The position numbers and the translations under genes were made by a program. This document shows, piece after piece, positions 1 through 11,406 of a DNA stretch of 64,000 bases. Under the pieces are notes generated by a model. The model was not told the origin of the DNA. It searched no databases and was given only the letters and a program-made list of their open reading frames with translations. Each line of letters starts with the position of its first letter. Position 1 is the stretch's first letter. Source of the stretch: Acinetobacter piscicola (GTDB lineage Bacteria > Pseudomonadota > Gammaproteobacteria > Pseudomonadales > Moraxellaceae); NCBI RefSeq assembly GCF_015218165.1, contig NZ_CP048659.1:434001-498000 (forward strand). The letters run 5' to 3'.

Positions 1-50
1 GACCAACGCAAGTTGAATTGGAATTTCGTCAAGTCGAAAAAACAGTTTAA
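1..50 (+). CDS. nusG: NusG C-terminus (partial)
   Basis: Only the last 15 codons and the TAA at 48-50 are present. The tail reads PTQVELEFRQVEKTV, which fits the end of the NusG KOW domain (E. coli ends in a similar VELDFSQVEK stretch). NusG is a transcription elongation and termination factor that links RNA polymerase to Rho and to the ribosome. Its place directly upstream of rplK matches the usual secE-nusG-rplKAJL-rpoBC order. The rest of the gene lies outside the window. Confidence 0.85.
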   Translation, partial: PTQVELEFRQVEKTV

Positions 51-69
51 TCATCGTTGGTTGAAAAGC

Positions 70-92
70 GCCCGATTTTATCGGGCATTGTT
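70..92 (+). terminator. Hairpin after nusG
   Basis: GCCCGAT (70-76) pairs with ATCGGGC (80-86) across a TTT loop, followed by a weak T-rich stretch. It is probably a partial terminator or attenuator between nusG and rplK. The poor T-run suggests incomplete termination. Confidence 0.5.
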
Positions 93-167
93 ATTATCGC
101 AGTAATGTGTTTGCTGTGTGAATAAAATGGGGAGCCTAACGGCGTTACTACCCAGAGGTATTAGATA

Positions 168-596
168 ATGGCTAAGAAGATTGACGGCTATATCAAGCTG
201 CAAGTTCCAGCTGGTAAAGCGAATCCATCTCCACCGATTGGTCCTGCACTAGGTCAACGTGGTGTTAACATCATGGCATTCTGTAAAGAATTCAATGCTG
301 CGACACAAAAACTTGAAGCTGGTCTTCCAATTCCAGTCGTGATTACTGTGTACAACGATAAGTCGTTCACTTTCATCATGAAAACTCCTCCTGCTGCGAT
401 TCTTCTTAAGAAAGCTGCGGGTATCCAAAAGGGTTCAGCTGTACCTAACAAAACTAAAGTTGGTAAGTTGACTCGTGCTCAATTGGAAGAAATTGCGACT
501 ACTAAAGAACCAGATTTAACTGGTGCTGATTTAGACGCACGTGTTCGTACCATCGCTGGTTCTGCACGTTCTATGGGCTTGGAAGTGGAGCTATAA
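168..596 (+). CDS. rplK: 50S ribosomal protein L11
   Basis: L11 binds 23S rRNA in the GTPase-associated centre and helps stimulate translation factors and the RelA response. The 142-residue length is normal. The N-terminal domain has the conserved proline-rich stretch [24 protein letters not shown], and the C-terminal half is the rRNA-binding domain. AGAGG just upstream of the ATG is a fitting ribosome-binding site. The stop lies three bases before rplA, so the two are translationally close and surely co-transcribed. Confidence 0.97.
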   Translation: MAKKIDGYIKLQVPAGKANPSPPIGPALGQRGVNIMAFCKEFNAATQKLEAGLPIPVVITVYNDKSFTFIMKTPPAAILLKKAAGIQKGSAVPNKTKVGKLTRAQLEEIATTKEPDLTGADLDARVRTIAGSARSMGLEVEL

Positions 597-599
597 GAC

Positions 600-1295
600 A
601 TGGCTAAATTAACTAAACGTCAAAAAGCCATCGTTGCTGCTGTTGAAGCACACAAAGTTTACACTTTGGAAGAAGCGGTTGCAGTTCTTAATGGTCTTCC
701 TGCAGTTAAATTCAAAGAGTCTTTGGATGTTGCTGTAAACCTAGGTGTTGACCCTCGTAAATCTGACCAAGTTGTTCGTGGCGCGACGACACTTCCTGCA
801 GGTACTGGTAAAACTGTACGTGTAGCTGTGTTTGCTCAAGGCGCTGCTGCTGAAGCTGCTAAAGCTGAAGGCGCGGACGTTGTTGGTTTTGATGATCTTG
901 CTGAAAGCATCCAAGCGGGTAACCTTGACTTTGATGTTGTTATTGCTGCTCCAGATGCAATGCGCGTTGTAGGTAAGTTAGGTACAATTCTTGGTCCACG
1001 TGGCTTAATGCCAAACCCTAAAGTGGGTACTGTAACTCCTGACGTAGCAACTGCAGTTAAAAATGCAAAAGCGGGTCAAGCACGTTACCGTGTAGACAAA
1101 GCGGGTATCATCCATGCTGCGATCGGTCAAGTAGGTTTTACTGCTGAAGCTGTTCGTTCAAACGTTGAAGCACTTATTGCTGACCTTAAGAAAGCAAAAC
1201 CTGCGACTTCTAAAGGTATCTACATTCAAAAGATCACTTTGAGCTCAACGATGGGTCCTGGTCTTACTGTGGATGTACAAAACGTTTCTAAATAA
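600..1295 (+). CDS. rplA: 50S ribosomal protein L1
   Basis: L1 forms the mobile L1 stalk at the ribosomal E site and, in the relatives where this is known, represses its own rplK-rplA mRNA. The protein has 231 residues, near the usual 230-235, and carries the family signature [15 protein letters not shown]. It follows rplK by three bases. After it comes a nearly 300-bp structured spacer rather than an immediate rplJ, so the rplKA and rplJL parts of the cluster are probably regulated separately. Confidence 0.97.
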   Translation: MAKLTKRQKAIVAAVEAHKVYTLEEAVAVLNGLPAVKFKESLDVAVNLGVDPRKSDQVVRGATTLPAGTGKTVRVAVFAQGAAAEAAKAEGADVVGFDDLAESIQAGNLDFDVVIAAPDAMRVVGKLGTILGPRGLMPNPKVGTVTPDVATAVKNAKAGQARYRVDKAGIIHAAIGQVGFTAEAVRSNVEALIADLKKAKPATSKGIYIQKITLSSTMGPGLTVDVQNVSK

Positions 1296-1593
1296 GTTTT
1301 AACTTATTTAAATAAAGAATTTTAAAGCCCTGAGAAAATTTTAAAGCATCGCTTTAAAATTTTCGCAAGAAACGTAGTTTCTCGCAAACTCAGGCAAACT
1401 TTGAATTGATAAGTGAATATTTATCAGCGTCAAAGACCTCAGGCGAGGTGGTTTTTCGAAGCCACTTCTTAAAAATCCAGTCTGAGTAGACGCGGTGGTG
1501 TGATTTGTTCCTCCTCCGCGTGTAAATCGAAAGGTTTACGAATTGGGAGTGCACTTTTTTAGAGTGCATAAATCACCGTTAGGAGGTTTTACA
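1296..1593 (+). promoter_or_regulatory. Structured rplJ (L10) leader
   Basis: This gene-free spacer is packed with inverted repeats. An outer stem CCTGAG/CTCAGG (1329-1334 with 1389-1394) encloses a 14-bp perfect hairpin (1334-1347 with 1351-1364, loop ATC) and a GAAAC/GTTTC hairpin. Further on are ACGCGG/CCGCGT, a GTAAA/TTTAC hairpin and TGCACT/AGTGCA just before the rplJ ribosome-binding site. It occupies the place of the L10 leader, the RNA that binds the L10-(L12)4 complex to repress rplJL translation in other bacteria. The assignment is by position and structure, not by a covariance-model match. Confidence 0.65.
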
Positions 1594-2100
1594 ATGGCTC
1601 TTCTTATCGAAGACAAAAAACAGATCGTAGCTGAAGTAACAGAAGTTGCTTCTACTGCGTATGCTGCTGTTGTTGCTGACTACCAAGGTTTAACTGTTGA
1701 GCAATTAACTGCTCTACGTGTTGAAGCGCGTAAACTAGGTGTTGCTACTCGTGTAGTACGTAATACTTTGGCTAAACGTGCGCTTCAAGACACTCAATTC
1801 AATATTTTGAATGACAACCTTGTTGGCCCAACAATCTTAGCTTTCTCAACTTCTGAAGACGACATGGGCGCTGCAGCTCGTTTGTTTGAAGAATTTGCTA
1901 AAACTAATAAAGCATTTGAACTTAAAGCTGCTGCATTTGACGGTAAAGTTTATCAAGGTGCTGAAGTTAGCGTAATCGCGAACCTTCCAAACCAAGAGAA
2001 AGCGCTTACTATGCTTGCAAACGTTCTTCAAGCTCCTATTTCGAAATTGGGTCGCCTTATTACAGCGCTCAAAGAGAAAAACGAGTCAGAAGCTGCTTAA
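1594..2100 (+). CDS. rplJ: 50S ribosomal protein L10
   Basis: L10 anchors the L7/L12 dimers to the ribosomal stalk and, with L12, acts as a translational repressor of its operon. I chose the ATG at 1594, giving 168 residues (MALLIEDKKQ...), because a perfect AGGAGG lies at 1581-1586. The longer frame from 1543 would run through the leader hairpins and has no family support. The protein has the typical VADYQGLTVEQLTALR region and a C-terminal helix for L12 binding. It is followed by rplL after 48 bases. Confidence 0.95.
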   Translation: MALLIEDKKQIVAEVTEVASTAYAAVVADYQGLTVEQLTALRVEARKLGVATRVVRNTLAKRALQDTQFNILNDNLVGPTILAFSTSEDDMGAAARLFEEFAKTNKAFELKAAAFDGKVYQGAEVSVIANLPNQEKALTMLANVLQAPISKLGRLITALKEKNESEAA

Positions 2101-2148
2101 GCTTAAACATTTTTACACACCATTCAATATCCATTTGGAGTTACTCTC

Positions 2149-2517
2149 ATGGCTTTAACTAACGAAGAAATCTTAAACGCAGTTGCTGAAAAAACTGTTC
2201 TTGAACTTGTTGAATTAATTTCTGCTTTCGAAGAAAAATTCAATGTATCTGCTGCTGCTGTTGCAGTTGCTGCTACTGGTACAGCTACTGTTGCTGCTGA
2301 AGAGCAATCAGAATTCACAGTTGAACTTGCTAGCTTCGGTGCTAACAAAGTTGCTGTAATTAAAGCAGTTCGTGAAGCAACTGGTCTTGGTCTTAAAGAA
2401 GCGAAAGATCTTGTTGAAGGCGCTCCTTCTGCAATCAAAGAAGGCGTTTCTAAAGAAGAAGCTGAAGAACTTAAGAAAAAACTTGAAGAAGCTGGTGCTG
2501 AAGTTAAACTTAAGTAA
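2149..2517 (+). CDS. rplL: 50S ribosomal protein L7/L12
   Basis: This stalk protein recruits and activates translational GTPases. It has 122 residues with the expected layout: an N-terminal dimerisation helix pair, an Ala/Val/Thr-rich hinge around residues 35-50, and a C-terminal domain with the [20 protein letters not shown] factor-binding motif. It is placed after rplJ and ahead of a strong terminator that probably lowers transcription into rpoBC relative to ribosomal proteins. Confidence 0.97.
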   Translation: MALTNEEILNAVAEKTVLELVELISAFEEKFNVSAAAVAVAATGTATVAAEEQSEFTVELASFGANKVAVIKAVREATGLGLKEAKDLVEGAPSAIKEGVSKEEAEELKKKLEEAGAEVKLK

Positions 2518-2525
2518 TCGCTTAG

Positions 2526-2552
2526 GGGGTCGATTATTTAAAAATCGACTCC
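2526..2552 (+). promoter_or_regulatory. Hairpin after rplL
   Basis: A 10-bp stem with one G-U pair (2526-2535 with 2543-2552) begins nine bases after the rplL stop. It has no T-run, so it is more likely an mRNA-stabilising or processing structure than a terminator. It sits directly upstream of the true terminator at 2560. Confidence 0.45.
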
Positions 2553-2559
2553 ACAAATT

Positions 2560-2590
2560 GGCTGATAGCTCTTGGGCTATCAGCCTTTTT
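2560..2590 (+). terminator. rplL-rpoB intergenic terminator
   Basis: GGCTGATAGC (2560-2569) pairs perfectly with GCTATCAGCC (2576-2585) and is followed by TTTTT. It is a classical intrinsic terminator. As rpoB lies downstream in the same direction, it probably acts as an attenuator that sets the ratio of ribosomal protein to RNA polymerase subunit transcripts, as known for the E. coli rplL-rpoB spacer. Confidence 0.8.
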
Positions 2591-2665
2591 GCGTTACAAT
2601 AATCGGCTCGATTTTAGATTGAATGATAGAAAAATCATCAATTTTAAGAATAAGCAAACAAAATC

Positions 2666-2712
2666 AAACGCTTAACAATATTTTTCCATTTTAAAAATAT
2701 TGTTAAGCGTTT
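2666..2712 (+). promoter_or_regulatory. 20-bp perfect hairpin in the rpoB leader
   Basis: Bases 2666-2685 are perfectly complementary to 2693-2712 across a 7-base loop. The stem is AT-rich and is not followed by a clean T-run. Its location 110 bases before rpoB, after a terminator, suggests an RNase III processing site or a leader that controls rpoB expression. This is inference from structure and position. Confidence 0.55.
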
Positions 2713-2823
2713 TATACCACTGAAAATTGCAGCATTTGTAAAAGGTGGTGGTCATATCGACCTGCGTAATTCCTTCTAAATCCGTTCTGCAGGCGGGTTT
2801 AGTTTACTTTCCGAGGACTCCAG

Positions 2824-5800
2824 ATGGCATACTCATATACCGAAAAGAAACGGATCCGTAAGAATTTTGGTAAATTGCCCCAAGTTATGGATGCTCCGTA
2901 CCTGCTCGCGATCCAAGTCGACTCGTACAGAACATTCTTACAAGATGGCAAAACTCCAAAAAACCGCGAAGATATCGGTCTCCAAGCCGCATTTCGTTCA
3001 GTGTTTCCAATAGAAAGTTATTCTGGCAATGCTGCTTTAGAATTCGTTGAGTATAGCCTTGGTAAACCAGAGTTTGATGTACGTGAATGTATTCTTCGCG
3101 GCTCAACTTATGCGGCACCAATGCGCGTAAAAATTCGTTTGATCATTAAAGATCGTGAAACGAAATCAATAAAAGACGTTCGTGAACAAGAAGTTTACAT
3201 GGGTGAAATGCCACTCATGACAGAGAACGGTACATTTGTGATTAACGGTACTGAGCGTGTAATCGTATCTCAGTTACACCGTTCTCCAGGTGTGTTCTTC
3301 GATCATGACAAAGGTAAAACTCATTCAAGCGGTAAAGTGTTGTATTCAGCACGTATTATTCCTTACCGTGGTTCATGGTTAGACTTTGAGTTTGATGCGA
3401 AAGATTTAGTTTATGTACGTATTGACCGTCGTCGTAAATTACTTGCGACTGTTGTTTTACGTGCGTTGAACTATAGCAACGAACAAATTCTAGACATGTT
3501 CTATGAAAAAGTTCCTGTATATCTTGATATGGGCAGTTATCAAATTGACCTAGTGCCAGAACGCCTACGTGGTGAAATGGCGCAGTTTGATATTGCAGAC
3601 AATGACGGTAAAGTGATTGTTGAACAAGGTAAGCGTATCAATGCGCGTCATGTACGTCAAATGGAAGCAGCGGGCTTAACGAAGCTTCCTGTACCTGATG
3701 AATATTTATATGAGCGTATTGTTGCACAGGATATTACTTTACATGATGGTGAAGTGATTCCTGCCAATACAGTGCTTAGCCATGAAATTATGGTGAAAAT
3801 TGCGGAAGGCGGCGTTAAGCAGTTTAACGTGCTTTATACCAATGACATCGACCGTGGTCCATTCGTTGCAGATACTTTACGTGCAGATACGACTTCAGGT
3901 CGTGAAGAAGCACTGGTAGAAATCTACAAAGTAATGCGTCCAGGTGAGCCACCAACAAAAGAAGCTGCTGAAAACTTATTCAATAACTTATTCTTCTCAA
4001 CTGAGCGTTATGATTTATCGCCAGTGGGTCGTATGAAGTTTAACCGTCGTTTAGGTCGTCCTTATGAAGTCGGTACTGACCAAAAATCACGTGAAGTTGA
4101 AGGTATTCTTTCAAACGAAGACATTACTGATGTATTAAAAACATTGGTTGAAATTCGTAATGGTAAAGGCGAAGTCGACGATATTGACCATTTAGGTAAC
4201 CGTCGTGTGCGTTCTGTTGGTGAAATGACAGAAAACCAATTCCGTGTAGGTCTTGTTCGTGTTGAACGTGCTGTAAAAGAGCGTTTAAGCCAAGCTGAAA
4301 CAGATAATTTGTCACCACAAGATTTGATTAATGCAAAACCAGTGGCTGCTGCAATCAAAGAATTCTTTGGTTCAAGCCAATTGTCTCAGTTCATGGACCA
4401 AAATAACCCATTGTCTGAAATTACACACAAACGTCGTGTATCAGCACTCGGGCCTGGTGGTTTAACACGTGAGCGTGCGGGCTTTGAGGTACGTGACGTA
4501 CATCAAACGCATTATGGTCGTGTATGTCCAATTGAGACTCCTGAGGGTCCAAACATTGGTTTGATCAACTCACTTTCAGTGTATGCGAAATGTAATAGCT
4601 TCGGTTTCTTGGAAACACCTTACCGTAAAGTTATTGATGGTCGTGTAACAGATGAAGTTGAATATTTATCTGCGATTGAAGAAGTAGGTACTGTGATTGC
4701 ACAGGCTGATTCAGGGATCGATCAAGATGGTCATTTGACTGAAGAGTTTGTATCTGTACGTCACCAAGGTGAATTTGTACGTATGCCTCCTGAAAAAGTG
4801 ACGCATATGGACGTTTCTGCACAGCAGGTTGTATCTGTTGCGGCATCCCTCATTCCATTCCTTGAACACGATGACGCCAACCGTGCATTGATGGGTTCAA
4901 ACATGCAACGTCAGGCTGTTCCTACATTGCTTGCTGACAAACCACTTGTTGGTACAGGTATGGAAGCAAACGTAGCACATGACTCTGGTGTGTGTGTGAT
5001 TGCGAAACGTGGCGGACGTATTGAGTTTGTTGATGCTTCTCGTGTGGTTATTCGTGTCAATGAAGACGAAATGATCGCGGGTGAGGCAGGTGTAGATATC
5101 TATAACTTGATCAAATATACACGTTCGAACCAAAACACTTGTATTAACCAAAAAGTGCTTGTAAGCCTTGGTGATAAAGTGGGGCGTGGTGACGTTCTTG
5201 CTGATGGTCCATCGACTGATGGTGGTGAATTAGCACTCGGTCAAAACATGCGCGTTGCGTTCATGACTTGGAACGGTTACAACTACGAAGACTCGATTTT
5301 ACTTTCTGAGCGTGTACTTCAAGAAGATCGTTTGACTTCAATTCATATTCAAGAATTGTCATGTGTAGCACGTGATACTAAGTTAGGTGCAGAAGAAATT
5401 ACTGCGGATATTCCTAACGTGGGTGAAGCTGCACTGTCTAAATTGGATGAGTCAGGGATTGTGTATATCGGTGCTGAAGTGACAGCAGGTGATATTCTTG
5501 TTGGTAAAGTAACACCGAAAGGCGAAACGCAATTAACACCTGAAGAAAAATTGCTTCGTGCAATCTTTGGTGAGAAAGCGGCTGACGTTAAAGATTCATC
5601 TTTACGCGTATCGTCTGGTGTGAAAGGTACAGTCATCGATGTTCAAGTCTTCACTCGTGATGGCATTGAAAAAGATGAACGTGCTCAAGCAATTGAAAAA
5701 GCACAACTTGATGCTTACCGTAAAGACTTGAAAGAAGAATACAAAATCTTCGAAGAAGCAGCACGTGAGCGTGTGGTTCGCTTGTTGAATGGTCAAGAGT

Positions 5801-6912
5801 CGAATGGTGGTGGCACAACTAAACGTGGTCAAAAAATCACTGAAGACGTGTTGTCTAGTTTAGAGTTGGTAGATCTGCTTGAAATCCAACCTGTTGACGA
5901 AGCAATTGCTGAACGTTTGACACAAATTCAAGTGTTCTTGAAAGAGAAGAGTCTTGAAATTGATGAGAAATTTGCAGAGAAAAAACGCAAACTTTCTACA
6001 GGTGATGAACTTACAACTGGCGTATTGAAAGTTGTTAAAGTGTATTTAGCTGTTAAACGTCGCATCCAACCGGGTGATAAAATGGCGGGTCGTCACGGGA
6101 ACAAAGGTGTTGTATCAAACATCTTACCTGTAGAAGACATGCCACATGATGCAAACGGTGTGCCTGTTGATGTGGTACTTAACCCGTTAGGTGTACCATC
6201 ACGTATGAACGTGGGTCAGATTCTAGAAACTCACTTGGGTATGGCAGCAAAAGGTCTTGGTGACAAGATCGATAAGATGTTGCAAGAACAACGTACTATT
6301 CTTGAGTTACGTGAATTCTTAGACAAGATTTATAACCAAGTTGGTGGCGAGCAAGAAGATCTTGATAGCTTAACTGATGATGAAATCTTGGTATTATCAG
6401 GTAATTTACGTAAGGGTGTGCCTTTAGCAACACCAGTATTTGATGGTGCTGAAGAGTCACAAATCAAAGACTTACTTGAACTTGGTGGTATTTCACGTAC
6501 AGGTCAAACCGTATTGTATGACGGACGTACAGGTGAGCGTTTCGACCGTCCAGTCACTGTAGGTTATATGTACATGTTGAAACTCAACCACTTGGTTGAT
6601 GACAAGATGCATGCACGTTCTACTGGTTCTTACTCTCTAGTAACGCAACAGCCATTGGGTGGTAAAGCTCAATTCGGTGGTCAGCGTTTCGGTGAGATGG
6701 AGGTCTGGGCACTTGAAGCTTATGGTGCTGCTTATACACTTCAAGAAATGCTTACTGTGAAGTCGGATGACGTTGAAGGTCGTACTCGCATCTATAAGAA
6801 TATTGTAGATGGTAACCATTATATGGACCCAGGTATGCCTGAATCGTTCAACGTATTGACCAAAGAGATCCGTTCTTTAGGTATCAACATTGAACTGAAA
6901 AATGGTGACTAA
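2824..6912 (+). CDS. rpoB: RNA polymerase subunit beta
   Basis: This is the catalytic beta subunit of DNA-dependent RNA polymerase and the target of rifampicin. It has 1362 residues, full length for gammaproteobacteria. The rifampicin cluster is at about residues 519-545 and reads as wild type at the main resistance positions: D525, H535, S540 and L542 (E. coli D516, H526, S531, L533). The C-terminal part has the conserved [13 protein letters not shown] and the end [13 protein letters not shown] tail. It is followed by rpoC after 128 bases containing a hairpin. Confidence 0.98.
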   Translation: MAYSYTEKKRIRKNFGKLPQVMDAPYLLAIQVDSYRTFLQDGKTPKNREDIGLQAAFRSVFPIESYSGNAALEFVEYSLGKPEFDVRECILRGSTYAAPMRVKIRLIIKDRETKSIKDVREQEVYMGEMPLMTENGTFVINGTERVIVSQLHRSPGVFFDHDKGKTHSSGKVLYSARIIPYRGSWLDFEFDAKDLVYVRIDRRRKLLATVVLRALNYSNEQILDMFYEKVPVYLDMGSYQIDLVPERLRGEMAQFDIADNDGKVIVEQGKRINARHVRQMEAAGLTKLPVPDEYLYERIVAQDITLHDGEVIPANTVLSHEIMVKIAEGGVKQFNVLYTNDIDRGPFVADTLRADTTSGREEALVEIYKVMRPGEPPTKEAAENLFNNLFFSTERYDLSPVGRMKFNRRLGRPYEVGTDQKSREVEGILSNEDITDVLKTLVEIRNGKGEVDDIDHLGNRRVRSVGEMTENQFRVGLVRVERAVKERLSQAETDNLSPQDLINAKPVAAAIKEFFGSSQLSQFMDQNNPLSEITHKRRVSALGPGGLTRERAGFEVRDVHQTHYGRVCPIETPEGPNIGLINSLSVYAKCNSFGFLETPYRKVIDGRVTDEVEYLSAIEEVGTVIAQADSGIDQDGHLTEEFVSVRHQGEFVRMPPEKVTHMDVSAQQVVSVAASLIPFLEHDDANRALMGSNMQRQAVPTLLADKPLVGTGMEANVAHDSGVCVIAKRGGRIEFVDASRVVIRVNEDEMIAGEAGVDIYNLIKYTRSNQNTCINQKVLVSLGDKVGRGDVLADGPSTDGGELALGQNMRVAFMTWNGYNYEDSILLSERVLQEDRLTSIHIQELSCVARDTKLGAEEITADIPNVGEAALSKLDESGIVYIGAEVTAGDILVGKVTPKGETQLTPEEKLLRAIFGEKAADVKDSSLRVSSGVKGTVIDVQVFTRDGIEKDERAQAIEKAQLDAYRKDLKEEYKIFEEAARERVVRLLNGQESNGGGTTKRGQKITEDVLSSLELVDLLEIQPVDEAIAERLTQIQVFLKEKSLEIDEKFAEKKRKLSTGDELTTGVLKVVKVYLAVKRRIQPGDKMAGRHGNKGVVSNILPVEDMPHDANGVPVDVVLNPLGVPSRMNVGQILETHLGMAAKGLGDKIDKMLQEQRTILELREFLDKIYNQVGGEQEDLDSLTDDEILVLSGNLRKGVPLATPVFDGAEESQIKDLLELGGISRTGQTVLYDGRTGERFDRPVTVGYMYMLKLNHLVDDKMHARSTGSYSLVTQQPLGGKAQFGGQRFGEMEVWALEAYGAAYTLQEMLTVKSDDVEGRTRIYKNIVDGNHYMDPGMPESFNVLTKEIRSLGINIELKNGD

Positions 6913-6922
6913 TTAGCCATTG

Positions 6923-6974
6923 AAATCTCCCTAAGACCTCATTTGTACTAAGTGGGGGACTTAGGGGATTTTTC
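6923..6974 (+). promoter_or_regulatory. rpoB-rpoC intergenic hairpin
   Basis: AAATCTCCCTAAG (6923-6935) pairs with CTTAGGGGATTT (6960-6971) with one bulge, and TTT follows. It resembles an intrinsic terminator but lies inside the rpoBC operon. It probably allows read-through or serves as an mRNA processing site. Confidence 0.45.
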
Positions 6975-7040
6975 AGTTAAAAAACAATATTTGTGACCCA
7001 GTTGTAGAGTGAAAATCTCCACAACACACGGAGAAAAAAA

Positions 7041-10000
7041 TTGAAAGACTTGCTCGATATCATGCGCAAAAAGACGGACTCAGACGGTCATGCTCCTGTA
7101 GAGTTTGATCGCATCCGTATTGGTCTTGCGTCACCAGAAATGATTAAGTCATGGTCTCATGGTGAAGTAAAAAAACCTGAGACGATTAACTATCGTACGT
7201 TCAAACCAGAACGTGATGGTTTATTCTGTGCCAAAATCTTTGGCCCAGTCAAAGATTACGAATGCTTGTGTGGTAAATACAAGCGTATGAAATACAAAGG
7301 CGTCATTTGTGAAAAATGTGGCGTTGAAGTAACGACTGCGAAAGTTCGTCGTGAACGTATGGGTCACATTGAACTTGCTTCACCTGTTGCACATATTTGG
7401 TTTTTGAAATCATTACCAAGCCGTATCGGTTTGTTACTTGATATGACTTTACGTGATATCGAACGTGTATTGTATTTCGAATCTTATGTCGTTACTGATC
7501 CAGGTATGACACCGCTTGAAAAATATCAACTTCTGAATGATGAAGAATATTTCACAGCGTTAGAAGAACACGGTGATGAATTCAGCGCGAAAATGGGTGC
7601 TGAAGCAGTTCAAGATTTGTTAAAAGACATCGATCTTGAAGCTGAAATTACGCGTCTTCGTGAAGAAATTCCAAATACAACGTCTGAGACTAAACTTAAA
7701 AAAGCCTCTAAACGTTTGAAATTGATGGAAGCATTCAACGATTCAAATAACAAGCCTGAATGGATGGTGTTGACTGTACTTCCAGTTCTTCCACCAGATC
7801 TTCGTCCGCTTGTACCGCTTGAAGGTGGTCGTTTTGCGACTTCTGACTTGAACGATTTGTATCGTCGTGTCATCAACCGTAACAACCGTTTGAAACGTCT
7901 TCTTGACCTTGCAGCGCCAGACATTATCGTACGTAACGAAAAACGTATGTTACAAGAATCTGTAGATGCATTGTTAGATAACGGTCGTCGTGGTCGTGCA
8001 ATTACAGGTTCAAACAAACGTCCGCTGAAATCTTTGGCAGATATGATCAAAGGTAAACAAGGTCGTTTCCGTCAAAACTTACTTGGTAAGCGTGTTGACT
8101 ACTCTGGTCGTTCGGTGATTACCGTTGGTCCATCACTACGTTTGCACCAATGTGGTCTTCCTAAGAAAATGGCACTTGAATTATTCAAACCATTTATCTT
8201 TGCGAAACTACAAGCTTCAGGCCAAGCAACAACCATTAAAGCTGCGAAGAAAATGGTTGAACGTGAGACACCAGAAGTTTGGGACGTGCTTGCATCTGTA
8301 ATTCGTCAACATCCAATTATGTTGAACCGTGCGCCAACACTTCACCGTTTAGGTCTTCAAGCATTTGAACCGACTTTAATTGAAGGTAAAGCGATCCGTC
8401 TTCACCCACTCGTATGTGCTGCGTTTAACGCCGACTTCGACGGTGACCAAATGGCGGTACACGTTCCATTAACACTTGAAGCTCAGCTTGAAGCTCGTGC
8501 GTTAATGATGTCAACCAATAACATCTTATCACCTGCAAATGGTGAGCCGATTATCGTGCCTTCTCAGGACGTGGTCTTGGGCTTGTATTACATCACACGT
8601 GATGCAATCAATGCCAAAGGCGAAGGCATGGTGTTTGCGGATACTCACGAAGTTAACCGTGCATTGGCTACAGGTCAAGTAGACTTACATGCGCGTGTAA
8701 AAGCACGTGTACACCAAACTGTGATTGATGAAAATGGTAACCGTGAGCATCAAACCATTGTTGTAGACACAACTCCAGGTCGTTGCCTCCTTTGGGAAGT
8801 TGTTCCTGAAGGGATGGATTTCCAACAAATTAACGTTGAGATGACCAAGAAAAACATCTCGAAGTTAATCAACTCGTGCTACCGTAAATTGGGTCTAAAA
8901 GATACAGTTATCTTCGCTGACCAATTGATGTACTTGGGCTTCCGTCAAGCAACACGTTCAGGTGTTTCTGTGGGTATGGAAGACATGTTGATTCCGCCAC
9001 AAAAGCAAGCAATTATCGACAAAGCTGAAACAGAAGTTCGTGAAATTGAACATCAGTTTGAGCAAGGTTTCGTAACTGCGGGTGAACGTTATAATAAAGT
9101 GGTCGATATTTGGGCACGTACCAATGACCAAGTTGCCAAAGCGATGATGGATAACTTGTCATTCACGACTGTTAAAAATAAACAGGGTGAAGACGAGAAA
9201 CAAAAATCCTTCAACAGTATCTATATGATGTCTGACTCAGGTGCCCGTGGTTCTGCAGCTCAGATTCGTCAGTTAGCAGGTATGCGTGGTTTGATGGCGA
9301 AACCAGATGGTTCGATCATTGAAACCCCAATTAAAGCAAACTTCCGTGAAGGTTTGACTGTACTTCAGTACTTCATTTCAACACACGGTGCACGTAAAGG
9401 TTTGGCCGATACTGCATTGAAAACAGCGAACTCAGGTTACTTGACTCGTCGTTTGGTTGACGTAGCACAAGACTTAGTCATCACTGAGCCTGATTGTGGT
9501 ACTTATGATGGTCTTGTCATGACACCATTTATTCAAGGTGGTGATGTCATTGAGCCATTGAGCCAACGTGTATTAGGTCGTGTAACTGCTGAAGATGTTA
9601 CTAAAGTGGGTTCAGATGAAGTTATCTTGCCACGTAATACTTTGATTGATGAAAAACTTGCTCAATACCTTGAAGATTCTGGTGTTGACGAAGTTAAAGT
9701 ACGTTCAGTTGTAAGCTGTGCATCGACATTTGGTGTTTGTGCGAAATGTTACGGTCGTGACCTTGCGCGTGGTCACTTGGTAAATCCAGGTGAGTCTGTC
9801 GGTGTAATGGCTGCACAATCTATTGGTGAGCCTGGTACACAGTTAACCATGCGTACGTTCCACGTCGGTGGTGCTGCAAGTCGAACTTCTGCTGCAAATA
9901 GCGTTCAAGTACGTAATAAAGGTACAGTACGTTTCCACAATGTGAAAACTGTACAACATGCTAAAGGGCATTTGGTATCTGTTTCACGTTCAGGTGAAAT

Positions 10001-11234
10001 TGGTATTGCGGATGATTTAGGTCGTGAGCGTGAACGTTATAAACTTCCTTACGGTGCATCCATCTTAATTAAAGATGGTGAGCTTGTTGAAGGAGGCGGT
10101 ATTGTTGCAACTTGGGATCCACATACGCATCCATTGGTGACGGAAGTTGCTGGTAAAGCACGCTTCAGCCAAATTGCTGATGGTGTGACTGCAACATCGA
10201 AAACTGATGATGCAACAGGTATGACCACAACTGAAATTTTACCTGTAACAGCGCGTCCAGCTTCTGGTAAAGATTTACGTCCTGCGATTGTGCTAGATAC
10301 AACCGATGGTGGTGAACAGTTCTACTTCTTGCCACAAAACACGATTGTGACTGTTCGTGATGGCGAAACAATCGGTGTCGGTGATGTTATCGGTCGTGTA
10401 CCACAAGAAACCTCTCGTACGCGTGATATTACCGGTGGTTTACCACGTGTAGCTGACTTATTCGAAGCACGTAAACCGAAAGAACATGCGATCCTTGCAG
10501 AAGTGTCTGGTATCGTCAGCTTCGGTAAAGAAACTAAAGGTAAAAACCGTTTAGTGATCACACCTGATGATGGTTCTGAAATCTACGAAGAATTGATTCC
10601 GAAATGGCGTCAAATCAACGTATTCGAAGGCGAGCATGTGAACCGTGGTGAAACCATTTCTGATGGTCCTCAAAACCCACATGACATCTTGCGTTTGAAA
10701 GGTGAAGTTGCATTAACCAACTACATCGTGAACGAAGTTCAAGACGTTTATCGTCTACAAGGTGTAAAAATCAACGATAAGCACATTGAAGTTATCGTAC
10801 GTCAAATGTTGCGTAAAGTTGATATCACTGATGGCGGTGATACAAGCTTCATCAAAGGCGAACAAGTGGATTACATCCGTGTTGTGGGCGAAAACCAAGC
10901 GGTTGCGGCTCAAAACAAATTCCCTGCGAAGTTTGAACGTCAATTGATGGGTATTACCAAAGCATCGCTTTCTACAGACTCATTCATCTCTGCTGCATCG
11001 TTCCAAGAAACAACACGTGTGTTAACTGAAGCGGCTGTAACAGGTAAAGAAGATGAATTACGTGGCTTGAAAGAGAACGTGGTTGTAGGTCGTCTGATCC
11101 CAGCGGGTACAGGTTTGGCTTACCACTTAGAACGTCGTCGTCAAGAAGCAGAAGCTGCTGAACATGAACTTGTAAATGACTTCTCTGAAGTTGACCAAGC
11201 ATTTTCACAAGCTTTAAATGAAGATTCTTTCTAA
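7041..11234 (+). CDS. rpoC: RNA polymerase subunit beta'
   Basis: This is the beta' subunit, which carries the catalytic magnesium site. The NADFDGD motif is at residues 463-469, with aspartates 465, 467 and 469 as ligands. Near the N-terminus CLCGKY...CEKCG forms the zinc-binding domain. The 1397-residue length is normal. The start is a TTG codon: GGAG at 7030-7033 lies seven bases upstream and the first residues ([11 protein letters not shown]) match the family start. A strong terminator follows the gene and ends the operon. Confidence 0.98.
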   Translation: MKDLLDIMRKKTDSDGHAPVEFDRIRIGLASPEMIKSWSHGEVKKPETINYRTFKPERDGLFCAKIFGPVKDYECLCGKYKRMKYKGVICEKCGVEVTTAKVRRERMGHIELASPVAHIWFLKSLPSRIGLLLDMTLRDIERVLYFESYVVTDPGMTPLEKYQLLNDEEYFTALEEHGDEFSAKMGAEAVQDLLKDIDLEAEITRLREEIPNTTSETKLKKASKRLKLMEAFNDSNNKPEWMVLTVLPVLPPDLRPLVPLEGGRFATSDLNDLYRRVINRNNRLKRLLDLAAPDIIVRNEKRMLQESVDALLDNGRRGRAITGSNKRPLKSLADMIKGKQGRFRQNLLGKRVDYSGRSVITVGPSLRLHQCGLPKKMALELFKPFIFAKLQASGQATTIKAAKKMVERETPEVWDVLASVIRQHPIMLNRAPTLHRLGLQAFEPTLIEGKAIRLHPLVCAAFNADFDGDQMAVHVPLTLEAQLEARALMMSTNNILSPANGEPIIVPSQDVVLGLYYITRDAINAKGEGMVFADTHEVNRALATGQVDLHARVKARVHQTVIDENGNREHQTIVVDTTPGRCLLWEVVPEGMDFQQINVEMTKKNISKLINSCYRKLGLKDTVIFADQLMYLGFRQATRSGVSVGMEDMLIPPQKQAIIDKAETEVREIEHQFEQGFVTAGERYNKVVDIWARTNDQVAKAMMDNLSFTTVKNKQGEDEKQKSFNSIYMMSDSGARGSAAQIRQLAGMRGLMAKPDGSIIETPIKANFREGLTVLQYFISTHGARKGLADTALKTANSGYLTRRLVDVAQDLVITEPDCGTYDGLVMTPFIQGGDVIEPLSQRVLGRVTAEDVTKVGSDEVILPRNTLIDEKLAQYLEDSGVDEVKVRSVVSCASTFGVCAKCYGRDLARGHLVNPGESVGVMAAQSIGEPGTQLTMRTFHVGGAASRTSAANSVQVRNKGTVRFHNVKTVQHAKGHLVSVSRSGEIGIADDLGRERERYKLPYGASILIKDGELVEGGGIVATWDPHTHPLVTEVAGKARFSQIADGVTATSKTDDATGMTTTEILPVTARPASGKDLRPAIVLDTTDGGEQFYFLPQNTIVTVRDGETIGVGDVIGRVPQETSRTRDITGGLPRVADLFEARKPKEHAILAEVSGIVSFGKETKGKNRLVITPDDGSEIYEELIPKWRQINVFEGEHVNRGETISDGPQNPHDILRLKGEVALTNYIVNEVQDVYRLQGVKINDKHIEVIVRQMLRKVDITDGGDTSFIKGEQVDYIRVVGENQAVAAQNKFPAKFERQLMGITKASLSTDSFISAASFQETTRVLTEAAVTGKEDELRGLKENVVVGRLIPAGTGLAYHLERRRQEAEAAEHELVNDFSEVDQAFSQALNEDSF

Positions 11235-11262
11235 GAAATTCATTTAGAATTTGAAATGAAGA

Positions 11263-11286
11263 AGACGCCCGAGGGCGTCTTTTTTT
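11263..11286 (+). terminator. rpoC terminator
   Basis: AGACGCC (11263-11269) and GGCGTCT (11274-11280) form a GC-rich stem with a CGAG loop, followed by six Ts. It is a strong intrinsic terminator ending the rpoBC transcript. Confidence 0.9.
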
Positions 11287-11406
11287 ATGTGCTATGGATT
11301 TACAAAATATGCATGAAAAGTTGCGTTTTTTAACACACTATAAAGATTCAATTCATGAAATAAGATTAAGATGGCAAGAGTTAAAAAAGGACTGATGGAG
11401 ATGAAT

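Noticed and set aside
1543..1593. Extended L10 start at 1543
   Set aside because: The extra residues run through leader hairpins; the AGGAGG before 1594 and family length fix the start.
2372..2602. Lys/Leu-rich frame on the plus strand over rplL
   Set aside because: It is an alternate frame of rplL that runs into the terminator; no ribosome-binding site or family likeness.
4380..4460. Possible rifampicin-resistance mutations in rpoB
   Set aside because: The codons at positions 525, 535, 540 and 542 encode the wild-type D, H, S and L.
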